Positions 25,150 to 34,281 of a stretch of DNA of 64,000 nt are shown one piece after another (position 1 is the stretch's first letter; each line of letters starts with the position of its first letter). Both the position numbers and the translations under genes were made by a program. The notes beneath the pieces were generated by a model. It worked only from the letters and a program-made list of their open reading frames with translations, was not told the origin of the DNA and searched no databases. The stretch is from Mageeibacillus sp. UBA4314 (GTDB lineage: Bacteria; Bacillota; Clostridia; Saccharofermentanales; Saccharofermentanaceae): the NCBI GenBank assembly GCA_002394605.1, contig DGUI01000029.1, forward strand, positions 96,310-160,309. Reading direction: 5' to 3'.

Positions 25150-26025
25150 ATGAAACTTACGAATAAAGACATAGATAAACTGTGCCTGTTTGATGATGTG
25201 TTCTTCAGGGAATGCTTTGACGGTCACCCCGAGTGTACCGAAGAGGTCCTGAAGGTGATCCTCGGCCTGCCGAAGATCAAGGTCATCGAACACCAGTTGC
25301 AGAGAGTGATAGGTAATTCGGATGATAACCATGGTGTCCGTCTGGATGTGTTTGCGGTAAATGAAGAAGACGATTCCATTTATGACATTGAGATCCAGAA
25401 AACGGATACCGGTAATCTTCCTCTGAGGGCAAGATACTATTCGTCAATGATCGATTCGAGCATTACCATCAGACCGAATGAGGAATATGATGAGATCCCC
25501 AAATCATATGTAATCTTCATATGCAAGGATGATATAATGAGAAGAAGAAAGGCGATCTATCGTTATAGCAGGAAAGATGATGATAACATCGAATTGAATG
25601 ACGGATCCTACATCATCTTTGTCAATGGATCTTATACCGGCGATGATGATATCGGAAACCTGATGAATGACTTTGTTCAGACTGATGAGGATCAGATCAG
25701 GAACAAGGTGCTTGCAAGAAGAATAGTTGAGACGAAGGAAGAGGAGATCAAGCGAAGGATAAAGGAAGGAGATAACATAGACATGATAGTAACGCATTTT
25801 GATAAGCTGATGATGCAGGAACGCGCTGAAGGAAGAGAAGAAGGAAGAGAAGAAGGTCTCGAGCAAGGTCTCGAGCAAGGCCTCGAACAAGGTCTCGAAC
25901 AAGGCAAATCCGCCGCATCCATAGACACCGCCAAGCGAATGCTCGCGAAGGGGAAGTATTCGATCGACGAGATTGCGGAGATAACAGATCTGCCTGTCGA
26001 GAAGATCAGGAAGCTTGCCGAATGA
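25150..26025 (+). CDS. Rpn family PD-(D/E)XK nuclease / transposase-like protein
   Basis: 291 residues. KLCLFDDVFFRECFDG opens the protein; VRLDVFAVNEEDDSIYDIEIQ gives the D...ExQ core of the Rpn (recombination-promoting nuclease) superfamily, and LPLRARYYSSMIDSS follows as usual. A charged helical segment leads into EGREEG and four LEQG repeats (about 227-252), then a short helix-turn-helix-like tail (YSIDEIAEITDLPVEKIRKL) typical of the family. No transposon ends are recognised. The leader carries an inverted-repeat operator and an SD-masking hairpin, so expression is probably held low. Confidence 0.88.
   Translation: MKLTNKDIDKLCLFDDVFFRECFDGHPECTEEVLKVILGLPKIKVIEHQLQRVIGNSDDNHGVRLDVFAVNEEDDSIYDIEIQKTDTGNLPLRARYYSSMIDSSITIRPNEEYDEIPKSYVIFICKDDIMRRRKAIYRYSRKDDDNIELNDGSYIIFVNGSYTGDDDIGNLMNDFVQTDEDQIRNKVLARRIVETKEEEIKRRIKEGDNIDMIVTHFDKLMMQERAEGREEGREEGLEQGLEQGLEQGLEQGKSAASIDTAKRMLAKGKYSIDEIAEITDLPVEKIRKLAE
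25828..25905 (+). repeat. In-frame 12-bp tandem repeats inside the Rpn gene
   Basis: GAAGGAAGAGAA units (EGRE) are followed by four 12-bp copies of CTCGA[GA]CAAGG[TC] (LEQG). Because the unit is a multiple of three, copy-number change would alter linker length without breaking the frame. Confidence 0.85.
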
Positions 26026-26063
26026 TCCTATGATCAATAATCAGTAAAACTACAAACCTGCAT

Positions 26064-26095
26064 GAGGCTGCCGCAAATATGAGTGCGGCAGCCTC
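26064..26095. terminator. Strong hairpin after the Rpn gene, without T run
   Basis: GAGGCTGCCGCA/TGCGGCAGCCTC, a perfect 12-bp stem with an 8-base loop, 38 bases after the stop. It lacks a T tail on either strand, so it may act as an RNA 3'-end stabiliser rather than an intrinsic terminator. Confidence 0.6.
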
Positions 26096-26516
26096 TCTAA
26101 CTGACACAAACGCGCGAGTTTGTGTATCTTTCGCTGTTTTAATTGACCAGGATAACGGAATCCGTTACTCTCTAACACAAAACGATACAAATGTATCACC
26201 AACGGGAGAGAATTACGGGAGCAGGACGGCAAGCAAAGTATTGAACGATCCGTGCCTTTACTCGGGCGGGATGATAACGGCTAAAATTGTTCTAAACGCA
26301 CCATTTAATGAGATGGACGGAATAAAGAATAAGATTAGCATAACGAGTAAAAAGATCGTCGGAAGATTAGTACATGATATAATGAGAAGGGGAAATCATC
26401 CGCTGCAAAGGATAAAACACGCCATCGTTTTCGGGATGGGAATAAGACCTTTTGTTATGCGCAAGGGAGATAAGTATGAGGGCGTGATCCGTAAGTGGCA
26501 AACGGAGCGGTTATGA
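26079..26516 (+). CDS. Hypothetical protein, doubtful
   Basis: An open frame of 145 codons whose start lies inside the hairpin loop above and has no ribosome site; a shorter version from ATG 26313 (67 residues) is equally possible. I recognise no motif; the C-terminal part is basic (MRRGNHPLQRIKHAIVFGMG). The only support is that its stop overlaps the next gene's start as ATGA, which often marks coupled genes. It may be a degraded gene. Confidence 0.3.
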   Translation: MSAAASLTDTNARVCVSFAVLIDQDNGIRYSLTQNDTNVSPTGENYGSRTASKVLNDPCLYSGGMITAKIVLNAPFNEMDGIKNKISITSKKIVGRLVHDIMRRGNHPLQRIKHAIVFGMGIRPFVMRKGDKYEGVIRKWQTERL

Positions 26517-27205
26517 GCATAAAGACACACAATGATTCGAAGGTAGGAGATATCCTGTATCTGACGGAGCTCAAAGGAGATGCCCCGGTATCGGTGTATG
26601 TCATACGAGGTGACAAGGGTGATATGCTCGTGGATACGGGTTTTGGATCGACATACCGGCCGATATGCAAGTGGATCAGCGCTAACGGGTTCAACATCAC
26701 TGATATCATGATAACTCACGCGCACCCTGATCATGATTGGAATGCTGCCAGACTCAAGGAGTTGTTTGGTGCGAGGATCTGGCTTGGAAGAGAGGATGTC
26801 CCGCTGATCAGGAACTTCTCAAGCCAGCCCCAGGTCGCAACGGATAAGCGGTTTGAGATGAGGGTAAAGTGGATAACATTCTGGACCGGAACGCCGTTCT
26901 TCAAGAGCAAGCCATATGAACCTGACATCATCATTGATGAGAATATTGACGATACGGCAAGGAAATACGGATATGACGTGAAGTTCATTCCGCTGCCTGG
27001 GCACACCTACGGTTCGTACGGGATCTTCGAGGACGGTGTCTTATACGCCGGAGATGCCTACGCCGTAATAGACGGGGTTCCGATGCTGCCTCCGCATGCC
27101 GCATCGGTCGAGCTGATGAACAGATCATACAGCAAGATCACTGAACTTGCCCCGCGCTATCTCGCATGCGGTCATGGATTGCCTTTTGAGTTTGAGTGCA
27201 CTTGA
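26513..27205 (+). CDS. Metallo-beta-lactamase-fold hydrolase
   Basis: 230 residues from ATG 26513 (GGAG a few bases upstream); the longer frame from 26495 has no ribosome site. The metal-binding motif is THAHPDHDW, with further ligands in LPGHTYGS, YAGDAY and CGHGLP. The fold serves many hydrolases (glyoxalase II, lactonases, ribonucleases); the sequence does not indicate which. No signal peptide. It overlaps the doubtful upstream frame by 4 bp. Confidence 0.85.
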   Translation: MSIKTHNDSKVGDILYLTELKGDAPVSVYVIRGDKGDMLVDTGFGSTYRPICKWISANGFNITDIMITHAHPDHDWNAARLKELFGARIWLGREDVPLIRNFSSQPQVATDKRFEMRVKWITFWTGTPFFKSKPYEPDIIIDENIDDTARKYGYDVKFIPLPGHTYGSYGIFEDGVLYAGDAYAVIDGVPMLPPHAASVELMNRSYSKITELAPRYLACGHGLPFEFECT

Positions 27206-27268
27206 CATAATCTTCGAAAAGAAGTTGAATAGATACTGTTATAATTTGCGGGAGTTATCTATAGACAG

Positions 27269-27604
27269 ATGTTTAGGATAGCTATTTGTGATGATGAGAA
27301 AGAATACCTTGATATCGAACAAGGGTACATCGATGAATACCTGACGAAGCTGGGTATAGAACATTAGATATGTTGCTTTAAGTCCGGATCATCATTTCTT
27401 AAAAGCGTAAATAAAGATAATCCATATGATCTTGCGTTTCTTGATGTGGAAATGAAGGCTGACAACGGTATGGATATAGCGAAGCTTTTATTGGAGGAAA
27501 GCCCAAAAACTTCATATTATACACAGAATAAACCGGTCGGAGAAATCTCGAAATCGCTCTCATCAAGACTGAAGCTTTATATGGATGATAACGGGATCAC
27601 TTAA
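27269..27604 (+). pseudogene. Decayed response-regulator (AgrA/LytTR-type receiver) fragment
   Basis: From ATG 27269 the frame reads MFRIAICDDEKEYLDIEQ, the start of a LytTR-family receiver domain, until TAG at 27365. The same frame then continues with CCFKSGSSFLKSV and LAFLDVEMKADNGMDIAKLLL, where the Asp of FLDVEM is the phospho-acceptor, to TAA 27602. The DNA-binding domain is missing and the end shows internal loss. Not annotated as a gene because both the nonsense codon and the truncation break it. Confidence 0.75.
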
Positions 27605-27904
27605 AAGTGGTTGTGGAAGGCGCATAAATGTATGGCAGATTTTTGTGCGGGTTGCTGCCTCCGGCGTGTTGATCTTATGCCCATTTTCCTTGAACATGGC
27701 GTGAACATATTCTGGATTGTGCTCAAAATAAAGTTCGACCTAATGCCGATCCAGACAGTAAAATAAGGCGTATCGGCGGTTTTGTAACCATGATAAAATG
27801 CGTGAACATGTTCAAAATGCTCCGGAACTATTGAATTGTATTATAGGAATACAATTATATTATGAACAGACAACTATTTTGCATAGGCAGATCATAATCA
27901 GATT
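27605..27904. other. 300-bp gap with palindromic elements, no gene seen
   Basis: No coding frame is convincing. It holds GTGAACATATTC (about 27709) and GTGAACATGTTC (27802-27813), the latter containing the perfect palindrome GAACATGTTC, and the operator-like site described separately. Probably the remains of a leader plus regulatory DNA. Confidence 0.5.
27831..27863 (+). promoter_or_regulatory. Promoter with embedded operator before the permease remnants
   Basis: TTGAAT (27831-27836) and TATATT (27856-27861) at 19-base spacing. Between them ATTGTATT (27835-27842) and AATACAAT (27848-27855) form a perfect 8-bp inverted repeat, a typical repressor-site position. Confidence 0.5.
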
Positions 27905-28715
27905 ATGGTTAATAAAGATCTGCGTAAGAAGAAGCTGCTGCGCATGAGACGCAAGATCAGGGCCTGGGGAGTGTCAACGGGATTTCTGATGCCGTCGCTC
28001 GCCGGTGTTCTGCTGTTCTTTTTCGTGCCGTTCCTGATGCTCGTCAAGATGTCGTTTACGAAGTCCGTAACTAATAACAGTTTCGCAGGGTTTGAGAATT
28101 ATGAGAAGGTCCTGACAAGTGATGCTTTCACGAAGGCTGCGTCCAATACCATGCTCCTGTCGGCCATGATGGTGCCCGTGGCTTCGATCGTTCTTATCTG
28201 GCAGGTGTTCTTCAGTTATAACGGCGTGCTTAACGGGTGGTTCTTCCAGTTGTTCGGCGCTGACCGCATTGACTGGATGAAGGATGACAGCGGCCAGATC
28301 GTCATAGTATTACTTTTTCTGTGGAAGAACCTCGGGCTTAATATCATACATATTGTTCCTGTCGGCCCTTAACAACATCCCGAAGGAAGTCATAGAATCA
28401 TCTCTTGTTGACGGATGCGGATCGATCAGGAGGTTCTTCTCGATAAGGCTTTATTACCTTGCTCCTACGATCTTTTTTGTGGAGATCATGTCGCTGATCA
28501 ATTCGTTCAAGATATTCAGGGAAGTCTATCTCCTGACGGGTGATTACCCGTACGATAAGCTGTACACGCTGCAGACGTTCATGAACAACAAGTTCACCCA
28601 TCTTGATTATTCGCAGTTATCGTCCGGTGCCGTCATAATGTGCATCGCGATGGTGATAATCGTAGGGATACTTTTCTTTGTCGAATCCAAACTTGATTCG
28701 GGAACGGAGGAATGA
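27905..28715 (+). pseudogene. Frameshifted MalF/UgpA-type sugar ABC permease
   Basis: The first frame (27905-28372) has a basic start, a membrane helix LAGVLLFFFVPFLMLVKMSF and the start of the permease core; it runs out at IIHIVPVGP. The rest continues in another frame from about 28345 (FLSALNNIPKEVIESSLVDG...), which carries the EAA loop ESSLVDGCGSIRRFF that contacts the ATPase, up to 28715. One indel near 28345-28350 explains both halves. Binding-protein-dependent sugar permease by family; non-functional unless the frameshift is a sequencing error or is programmed. Confidence 0.85.
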
Positions 28716-28716
28716 C

Positions 28717-29772
28717 ATGGATCAGGAACTCCGCAAACTGAGAAGGAAACAGGCAACACTTGCCAGACGCAACGTGTATAAGGAGACTCCGGAGGCTGTC
28801 TCGTACTATTCCTCGCTCGCACCTGAAGAGAGGATCAAATTCGTGTCCAAAGCGCGTGCCGATAATTCCAGGGCGATGGCAAAGCGTAAAACGAAGAGCA
28901 GGTTCTTTACGGTGACAGGTGTCATCGCTATATCCTTTGCAGCGCTCCTGGCACTCCTGCCGATCTTTTTTACGTTCCTGAATTCGTTTATGTCATCGTC
29001 TGAGATAACGGCAAACTACGGGATAATATTCCAGAGCCTCCCGGGAGGGAGCGAAGGCGCAGCATAGTTCGTATCCAGGATGCCGCAGCTCCAGCTTATA
29101 CCACAGCAGGTAACTGCAGAACAGTACTCAAGGCTCCTGTTCATGACGCCTTCGTATCTGTTCAAATACTGGAATTCCATCCTGCTTACCGTGCCGATCG
29201 TGGCAGGTCAGCTCGTCGTATCGTGCCTGGCTTCGTACAGCTTTACGAGGTTCCGCAGGAAGAGACGGGAGATACTGTTCTTCTCGTACATCATGCTCAT
29301 GCTGATGCCGTTCCAGGTCACGCTCGTACCGAACTATCTTATGAGCGATAAGCTCAAGATAATAGATACACCGTGGGCGATCATACTGCCCGGCGTTTTC
29401 TCGACGTTTGCCATATTCATCCTCACCAAGACGATGCGCCGCATTCCCAAGACCTATCTTGAGGCTGCCACGATAGACGGTGCAGGTGAGTGGCAGATCT
29501 TCTCCCGGATCGTGATCCCTAATTGCAAGAGTTCCATCGTTGCGATGGGGATACTGCTGTTCATAGATTATTGGAATATGGTTGAACAACCTTTGATAAT
29601 GCTGTCCAGTGACGATAAAAGACCGCTGTCGGTCTTCCTGTCACAGGTGAATATGAATGAGACCGGAATGGCTTTCGATGCGTGTGCACTTTACATGATC
29701 CCTCCGCTGTTGGTTTTCCTGCGGGGTGAGGAGCATCTCATGGAAGGCATATCGCAATCGGGGATCAAGTAA
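28717..29772 (+). pseudogene. MalG/UgpE-type sugar ABC permease interrupted by in-frame TAG
   Basis: The frame from ATG 28717 runs through a cytoplasmic N-terminus and helix 1 (VIAISFAALLALLPIFFTFL) to TAG at 29065. The same frame resumes immediately (FVSRMPQLQLIPQQVT) and completes a normal MalG-type permease with the EAA loop EAATIDGAGEWQIF and a C-terminal GISQSGIK. Apart from the stop it looks intact. It starts one base after the malF-like remnant (ACATGG after GAGGAATG), so the two were an operon. TAG serves as a real stop elsewhere here (for example 34256), so recoding is unlikely. Confidence 0.85.
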
Positions 29773-29786
29773 CGGAGGAAATAGAA

Positions 29787-31352
29787 ATGAGTGATATGCA
29801 AAAGAACCGCAAGTGGGTGACCAAAGCAATTATAATCTTTGTGGCAGCGCTGCTGCTCCTGACGTTCTTCTCGAACACTATAATGAACGCGATGATACCC
29901 AAAGTCATGGGTAAGAGAGCGACGAGGGGGAACCTGGCCTATACGAACAATTCATCTGCCACAGTTGAACCTGTGACGAGCTACAGGATCAAGTCTGTAG
30001 CAGGCAGGTCCATAGATCAGGTGCTCGTTTCTGATTATGACGAGGTTAAGGAAGGTGATATCCTGTTCACGCTTGCTCCCGTTACTGATACCTCCGGACT
30101 TGACGAATTGAAGTCACAGCTCAAGTCCCTTAAGCGCGAGGAGGATTACGCATCAAGAACTCCGTCTGAGACGGACTACGCAAGCCTCAAGTCAGCCGTC
30201 ACCAGCGCGAAATTATCGCTTTCCGCAGCCAAGGAACAGCTCAAGGCAGCAAAGAATAAGGACAAGACGATATCATCTGCCAAGAAGACGATCAAGACGA
30301 ACAAGCCGCTCGTCGTTAAGTATTCTGCGGAGGTTCAGTCGGCTTCAGATGCAGCAGATACTCTAAGAGGTAAGATCAGCGATGCAGAGGAGAAGATCAA
30401 AAAGACGACAGATAAGGATGAGATCGCAAGACTCAAGGAATCCATCAAGAAGTACAAGACAAAACTCAAGGCAGCCGATAAGAGAATAAGCAAAGCTTCT
30501 TCCAAGCTGTCATCATGCAACACAGCCATATCCAAGGCGGAAGCAAAGATAACTGAGGCGGAGAGCCTTCCGTCCGTATCTTCTGCGTCAGCAGCTGTTA
30601 CGGAAGCTGAGGCAACGCTAAAGTCGGCAAAGAAGTCCTTAAGTGATGCCAAGGCCAATGACGGCATCGCCAAGGACCGCGCCAAGGATGCTTCGGGCGA
30701 GAGAAAAGACCAGATCAAAAAGCTTGAGGCAAAGATCACTGCCCTGGAAGAAAACTATGCCGCAAATGAAGTCAAGGCTCCCACATCAGGCAGGATCTAT
30801 GCTGTCACGGCAAACGACGGCGAGGAGATGGAAGAAGACAAGATCATGATGCAGGTGGTACCTGCCAGCACTGAGTTTATGGTGTCTTTTAAGTTTGATG
30901 CAGATTCCATAAACGGACTTAAGACGGGAATGGAGCTTCAGGCTGAAGATGCCTGGCTTGAGTCGTGCAAGATCGTATCGATCAAGCCTGATCCTGAAGA
31001 TCCCCGCAACAGCAAGATCGTTAAGTGCGCTATCACTGCAGAGTATATACTGCCCGGAGAGTCAGTCACAGTTGTTGCCAACCGCTCCAATTCCGATTAC
31101 GACTACTGCATTGCTTCAAGTGCCATCAATGAGGATAATTCCGGTGCGTTTGTTTATGTGATAGAAGAAGTCAGGTCTCCTTTTGGCAACCGCTACACGG
31201 TCAAGCGTTCTGATGTCGAAGTGCTCGCCACGGACGGTGCCACATCTGCCATATCAGGAAACGGCATCGACCAGAACATGATCGTCATCAGAAGTGAAGA
31301 AGCTTTAGAGGACGGACAGCGCGTAAGGCTTGAGGATTATTCCGGTAAGTAA
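29787..31352 (+). CDS. HlyD/RND-type membrane-fusion (adaptor) protein
   Basis: 521 residues. One N-terminal membrane helix (about 13-35) leads to a split biotinyl-lipoyl region (SYRIKSVAGRSIDQVLVSDYDEVKEGDILF and VKAPTSGRIYAVTANDGEEM) flanking a long coiled coil (about 105-325) rich in Ala, Lys and Ser. The C-terminal part resembles the beta-barrel domain of adaptors. Such proteins work with MacB/FtsX-type ABC exporters; the next gene encodes a permease of that type. Ribosome site GGAGG. No frameshifts. Confidence 0.8.
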   Translation: MSDMQKNRKWVTKAIIIFVAALLLLTFFSNTIMNAMIPKVMGKRATRGNLAYTNNSSATVEPVTSYRIKSVAGRSIDQVLVSDYDEVKEGDILFTLAPVTDTSGLDELKSQLKSLKREEDYASRTPSETDYASLKSAVTSAKLSLSAAKEQLKAAKNKDKTISSAKKTIKTNKPLVVKYSAEVQSASDAADTLRGKISDAEEKIKKTTDKDEIARLKESIKKYKTKLKAADKRISKASSKLSSCNTAISKAEAKITEAESLPSVSSASAAVTEAEATLKSAKKSLSDAKANDGIAKDRAKDASGERKDQIKKLEAKITALEENYAANEVKAPTSGRIYAVTANDGEEMEEDKIMMQVVPASTEFMVSFKFDADSINGLKTGMELQAEDAWLESCKIVSIKPDPEDPRNSKIVKCAITAEYILPGESVTVVANRSNSDYDYCIASSAINEDNSGAFVYVIEEVRSPFGNRYTVKRSDVEVLATDGATSAISGNGIDQNMIVIRSEEALEDGQRVRLEDYSGK

Positions 31353-31353
31353 T

Positions 31354-32433
31354 ATGACAGTATTTGAACGCATTAAGAGATCTGCCCGCAGGGGTGCTTC
31401 GATAGCCGCTTCCATAATAAGGAGCATTCCTGTCCTTGTGCTCATTATGAGCTTTGTGATGATGACCGTATCAGTTGTGATCATCATTGTGAGTGTTCGT
31501 ACACGTACTGAGCGCAATGTCGCCTCTGTATGGGGTCAGGGCTCATCCGTGTCCTACAGGCATCTTGCTGTATATGGTCAGGGCGCACGTTCAGGCGGAT
31601 CTTTCACGCCTGCTGCTTATACGGAATATGGTAAGTCGCTGTCGCTTGATGATGTGTCTGACATACGTTTATCTGTCCAGGGGATAGTTGACTTAAGTAA
31701 TAATGTCAGACGCAAAGCTTCAGAGAAGCCTGACAGGCCGGAAGGATGGAATGACTGTTACAGCTCGTTTGTTGATGCTGTTGTTACATGTTCACACAAA
31801 GGTTTTGATATCGACAGTGATGTCAGTATTTATACCGTCGGCGGAGATTTTAAGGCGTTCCACCCGTTTGAATATCTTTCTGGCGGATTCCTTCCCGTTG
31901 ACACAGTCGATAAGTATCAGATAGTCCTCAACGATGAACTTGCCTGGAAGTTCTTCAGTTCGTACGATGTCATCGGCGAGAAAGTGACTTTGTGGGATAA
32001 ACCTTTTACGGTCATCGGAGTAGTTAAGGAACACGATGACCTGACTCCCCGCGCATATGTGTATTACGACTGTCTTGAAGATCAATGCGATACCGGAAAA
32101 GTTCCGGCAGTGCTGTGTTACGAAGCGCTGATACCTGAACCGGTCTCCGGTGCATCTTATTATGATCTTCGTAATTCCGTTCCGGGGTATGACATATCAT
32201 CTCCGTCATATTATCTTGTCAGCATTACAGGAAGATTTTCTGTCTCCAAGATTGTTGATCACATGCTGCCTCCCGGTGAGATGTCCGTGTTTACCGCAAA
32301 GTTCGATCTCCCGTTCTGGGAAGTGTCAGCGCAACGTTGCATAGCGCAGATCTTTGCCTGGATCGTTGTATTTGCAGTTTGTTTATTTGTTGATATCTGT
32401 ATCGTGCTTACATGGTGGAGAGGAAAAGAGTGA
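31354..32433 (+). CDS. FtsX/MacB-type ABC permease, short form
   Basis: About 359 residues from ATG 31354 (a TTG at 31330 lies inside the previous gene). An N-terminal helix (PVLVLIMSFVMMTVSVVIIIVSV) precedes a large MacB_PCD-like outer domain (residues ~50-315; FSSYDVIGEKVTLWDKPFTVIGVV is typical). Only one clear C-terminal helix follows (IFAWIVVFAVCLFVDICIVL) before the stop, so the usual third and fourth helices are missing. No ATPase gene is in the neighbourhood. Either a truncated exporter subunit or a variant with fewer helices. Confidence 0.65.
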   Translation: MTVFERIKRSARRGASIAASIIRSIPVLVLIMSFVMMTVSVVIIIVSVRTRTERNVASVWGQGSSVSYRHLAVYGQGARSGGSFTPAAYTEYGKSLSLDDVSDIRLSVQGIVDLSNNVRRKASEKPDRPEGWNDCYSSFVDAVVTCSHKGFDIDSDVSIYTVGGDFKAFHPFEYLSGGFLPVDTVDKYQIVLNDELAWKFFSSYDVIGEKVTLWDKPFTVIGVVKEHDDLTPRAYVYYDCLEDQCDTGKVPAVLCYEALIPEPVSGASYYDLRNSVPGYDISSPSYYLVSITGRFSVSKIVDHMLPPGEMSVFTAKFDLPFWEVSAQRCIAQIFAWIVVFAVCLFVDICIVLTWWRGKE

Positions 32434-32436
32434 TCA

Positions 32437-32604
32437 ATGAAGGTATATAAAATATTATCATTAGCCCTTATAACAATAATGACATTATCAGCTCTTACCT
32501 GTTGTTCCACAACTGATGAGAGTATAAACAGCAATGCCGGTGAAGGGATGGTCATAAAGCAGATCAATTCGAGGGGACAATTGGTGCTGGATGAGAGAAC
32601 GTGA
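32437..32604 (+). pseudogene. Deleted remnant of the large binding-protein-like lipoprotein family
   Basis: 55 codons: a lipoprotein signal peptide (lipobox LTCC) joined after about 20 residues to VIKQINSRGQLVLDERT. That ending matches the extreme C-terminus of the 720-aa lipoprotein at 54911-57073 (RLINSRGQLILDER). An internal deletion of about 660 codons has thus kept both ends in frame. It may still be translated. Confidence 0.75.
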
Positions 32605-32762
32605 GGGGAGAAAATGGGTGTGATTATGTTCAGAATTGAAAACAGAAATGCAGCAATTACAGGGAGTTCCGGCGCTTTCGTGTTCAGAATGGTCTAGGTA
32701 TATTGAAACTGTAGTTTTCGAATGATACATTCAAAGTGCATCAAATTAATGGAGGTGTTCAA

Positions 32763-33170
32763 ATGAATTCAAGAATTAAGAAATTAGCGGCTTATATTTT
32801 GACAACGACATGTTTGCTTGGGTTATCATCAGTTGCAAACGCATCAATGCACTCTGTAACATTGGGTACATCAAATGGAGGACCAACGTATTCAGGTTAT
32901 ACCGCTTCTCCTAATAATGGTGCACATACATTATGTTACAGAGTTACCAGTTTTCAATTTCACGGAGGAATGCCTTCGAATTCATTCCCATCAGGGAAAA
33001 ACTTTACAGTCCTGTTCTCAAATATCGGTGTATCAAAGAAATATACAACGTACGATACTACATATAAAACAAAATCGTACACTGCGGATAATACGACAAT
33101 ACAGGCAGGGGTGAAATCGAATTATACTAAAGGTGTTACGGTTTACCTAGACTGGGATGAGAACTATTAA
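32763..33170 (+). CDS. Small secreted protein, unknown function
   Basis: 135 residues from ATG 32763, seven bases after GGAGG. Signal peptide ILTTTCLLGLSSVANA with cleavage after ANA. The mature ~107 residues are rich in Ser, Thr, Tyr and Gly with one Cys and no catalytic motif. In composition it recalls small secreted beta-proteins and lactococcin-972-like bacteriocins, but I cannot assign it to either. The stop overlaps the next start by one base, so it is coupled to the lipoprotein at 33170. Similar small secreted proteins follow the second XRE regulator at 61-62 kb. Confidence 0.7.
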   Translation: MNSRIKKLAAYILTTTCLLGLSSVANASMHSVTLGTSNGGPTYSGYTASPNNGAHTLCYRVTSFQFHGGMPSNSFPSGKNFTVLFSNIGVSKKYTTYDTTYKTKSYTADNTTIQAGVKSNYTKGVTVYLDWDENY

Positions 33171-34258
33171 TGAGTATTTCGCGTAGAATTGTTCCTTTTG
33201 TTCTTCTGATATGTGTATTATCATCCGCATCATGCTCTGATGCGGACGGTCACTATGATTCGGTTACTTTGCCACAAAGCATAGAAGTTTCTGCAACTGT
33301 TTCCGATTCTGTTTCAGATGCCTCAGGTAATACCATTAATCCTACGCAACCAACCAAAGCAGAAATCGAATGGAACATGGATAACATAGAAGTTGTCAAT
33401 TATGTTCCAAAGGTCTCTATCTATAAAGTCTATGCTGAAGTGAACAGGCCTCCGATCGAGAATGACAAGCCTGAAGGATATGATATTGAATGGTGTCCGA
33501 ACATCAAAAATCTTTATGAATTGGGATTTGATAACCCTTTTATTCTCGACAGAGAGACATATCTTGCTACTGCCAATTCTTCAAAGGTGTGCGATATTAG
33601 TTCGATACCGCAGGAATTTGTTGATTATGCTGACGGCTATGATCTTTATCCCAGAGTAACTACAGAAATCTTCCAATACTCAAAAACGGCTGATGATGTA
33701 AGTTTAGGTTCCGGTTGGCCGGTGGACTGTCTTGATTATCCTTTGAACTATTATGCTATACGGCAGGAAATTGATGGTATTCCCACTATGCCTCTTAGAG
33801 GACGTATATCTTATGACAGCAGGGTATCCTATAAGCCATACTTAGATATTGAAGGATGGGGATGGGTACTGCCAACGAGATACAATACGTTAAGTAATGG
33901 AAAAGACGCAGCATTCTATTTCCTTATTCCCGGGTTAGAAAAGAAAGAGGTTATTGCAAAAGATCTGGACGTTATTCCTTTTGACAGATTACAGGACAGA
34001 CTTAAAGATAGTATCAGAAGATCCATCTACACGGAAGATGGGATACCTGAACTAAAGAAACTTAAGTTAGAGGATGTAACAGTAGTTTCTGCTGAACTGA
34101 CTTATATCATGATCTGTAATGAATATGAATATTGGAACAGCAGTGACAATATACATTATCTTGTTCCATTCTGGGTAATATACTATAACTGCGGACTTAA
34201 GTCAGGTCTCACTCAGCAGGGTGCGGCGTTTATTCCTGCTGTTGATGGGGTAAACTAG
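33170..34258 (+). CDS. Lipoprotein, family A (paralogue of 34282 and 57109)
   Basis: 362 residues. Signal peptide with lipobox SSASC. A Ser/Thr-rich spacer follows, then a domain shared with two other proteins here: YKVYAEVNRP (near the start), ANSSKVCDISSIPQEFVDYADGYDLYP, YYAIRQEIDGIPTMPLRG, NGKDAAFYF and a C-terminal LVPFWVIYYN. The last part resembles the end of two-component sensor-associated regulatory lipoproteins (a pepsy-like or YycI-like layout), but I cannot assign a known family. Surface anchored; coupled to the small secreted protein before it. Confidence 0.7.
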   Translation: MSISRRIVPFVLLICVLSSASCSDADGHYDSVTLPQSIEVSATVSDSVSDASGNTINPTQPTKAEIEWNMDNIEVVNYVPKVSIYKVYAEVNRPPIENDKPEGYDIEWCPNIKNLYELGFDNPFILDRETYLATANSSKVCDISSIPQEFVDYADGYDLYPRVTTEIFQYSKTADDVSLGSGWPVDCLDYPLNYYAIRQEIDGIPTMPLRGRISYDSRVSYKPYLDIEGWGWVLPTRYNTLSNGKDAAFYFLIPGLEKKEVIAKDLDVIPFDRLQDRLKDSIRRSIYTEDGIPELKKLKLEDVTVVSAELTYIMICNEYEYWNSSDNIHYLVPFWVIYYNCGLKSGLTQQGAAFIPAVDGVN

Positions 34259-34281
34259 CGCGTAAAGAGGTCATTACTGAA

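Noticed and set aside
27365..29067. Amber (TAG) recoding in the response regulator and MalG-like frames
   Set aside because: TAG terminates the intact gene ending at 34258, and the adjacent MalF-like gene has a frameshift, so gene decay explains the data better.
32614..32697. 27-codon frame starting ATGGGTGTG after GGGGAGA
   Set aside because: Has a possible ribosome site but is too short and featureless to support as a gene.
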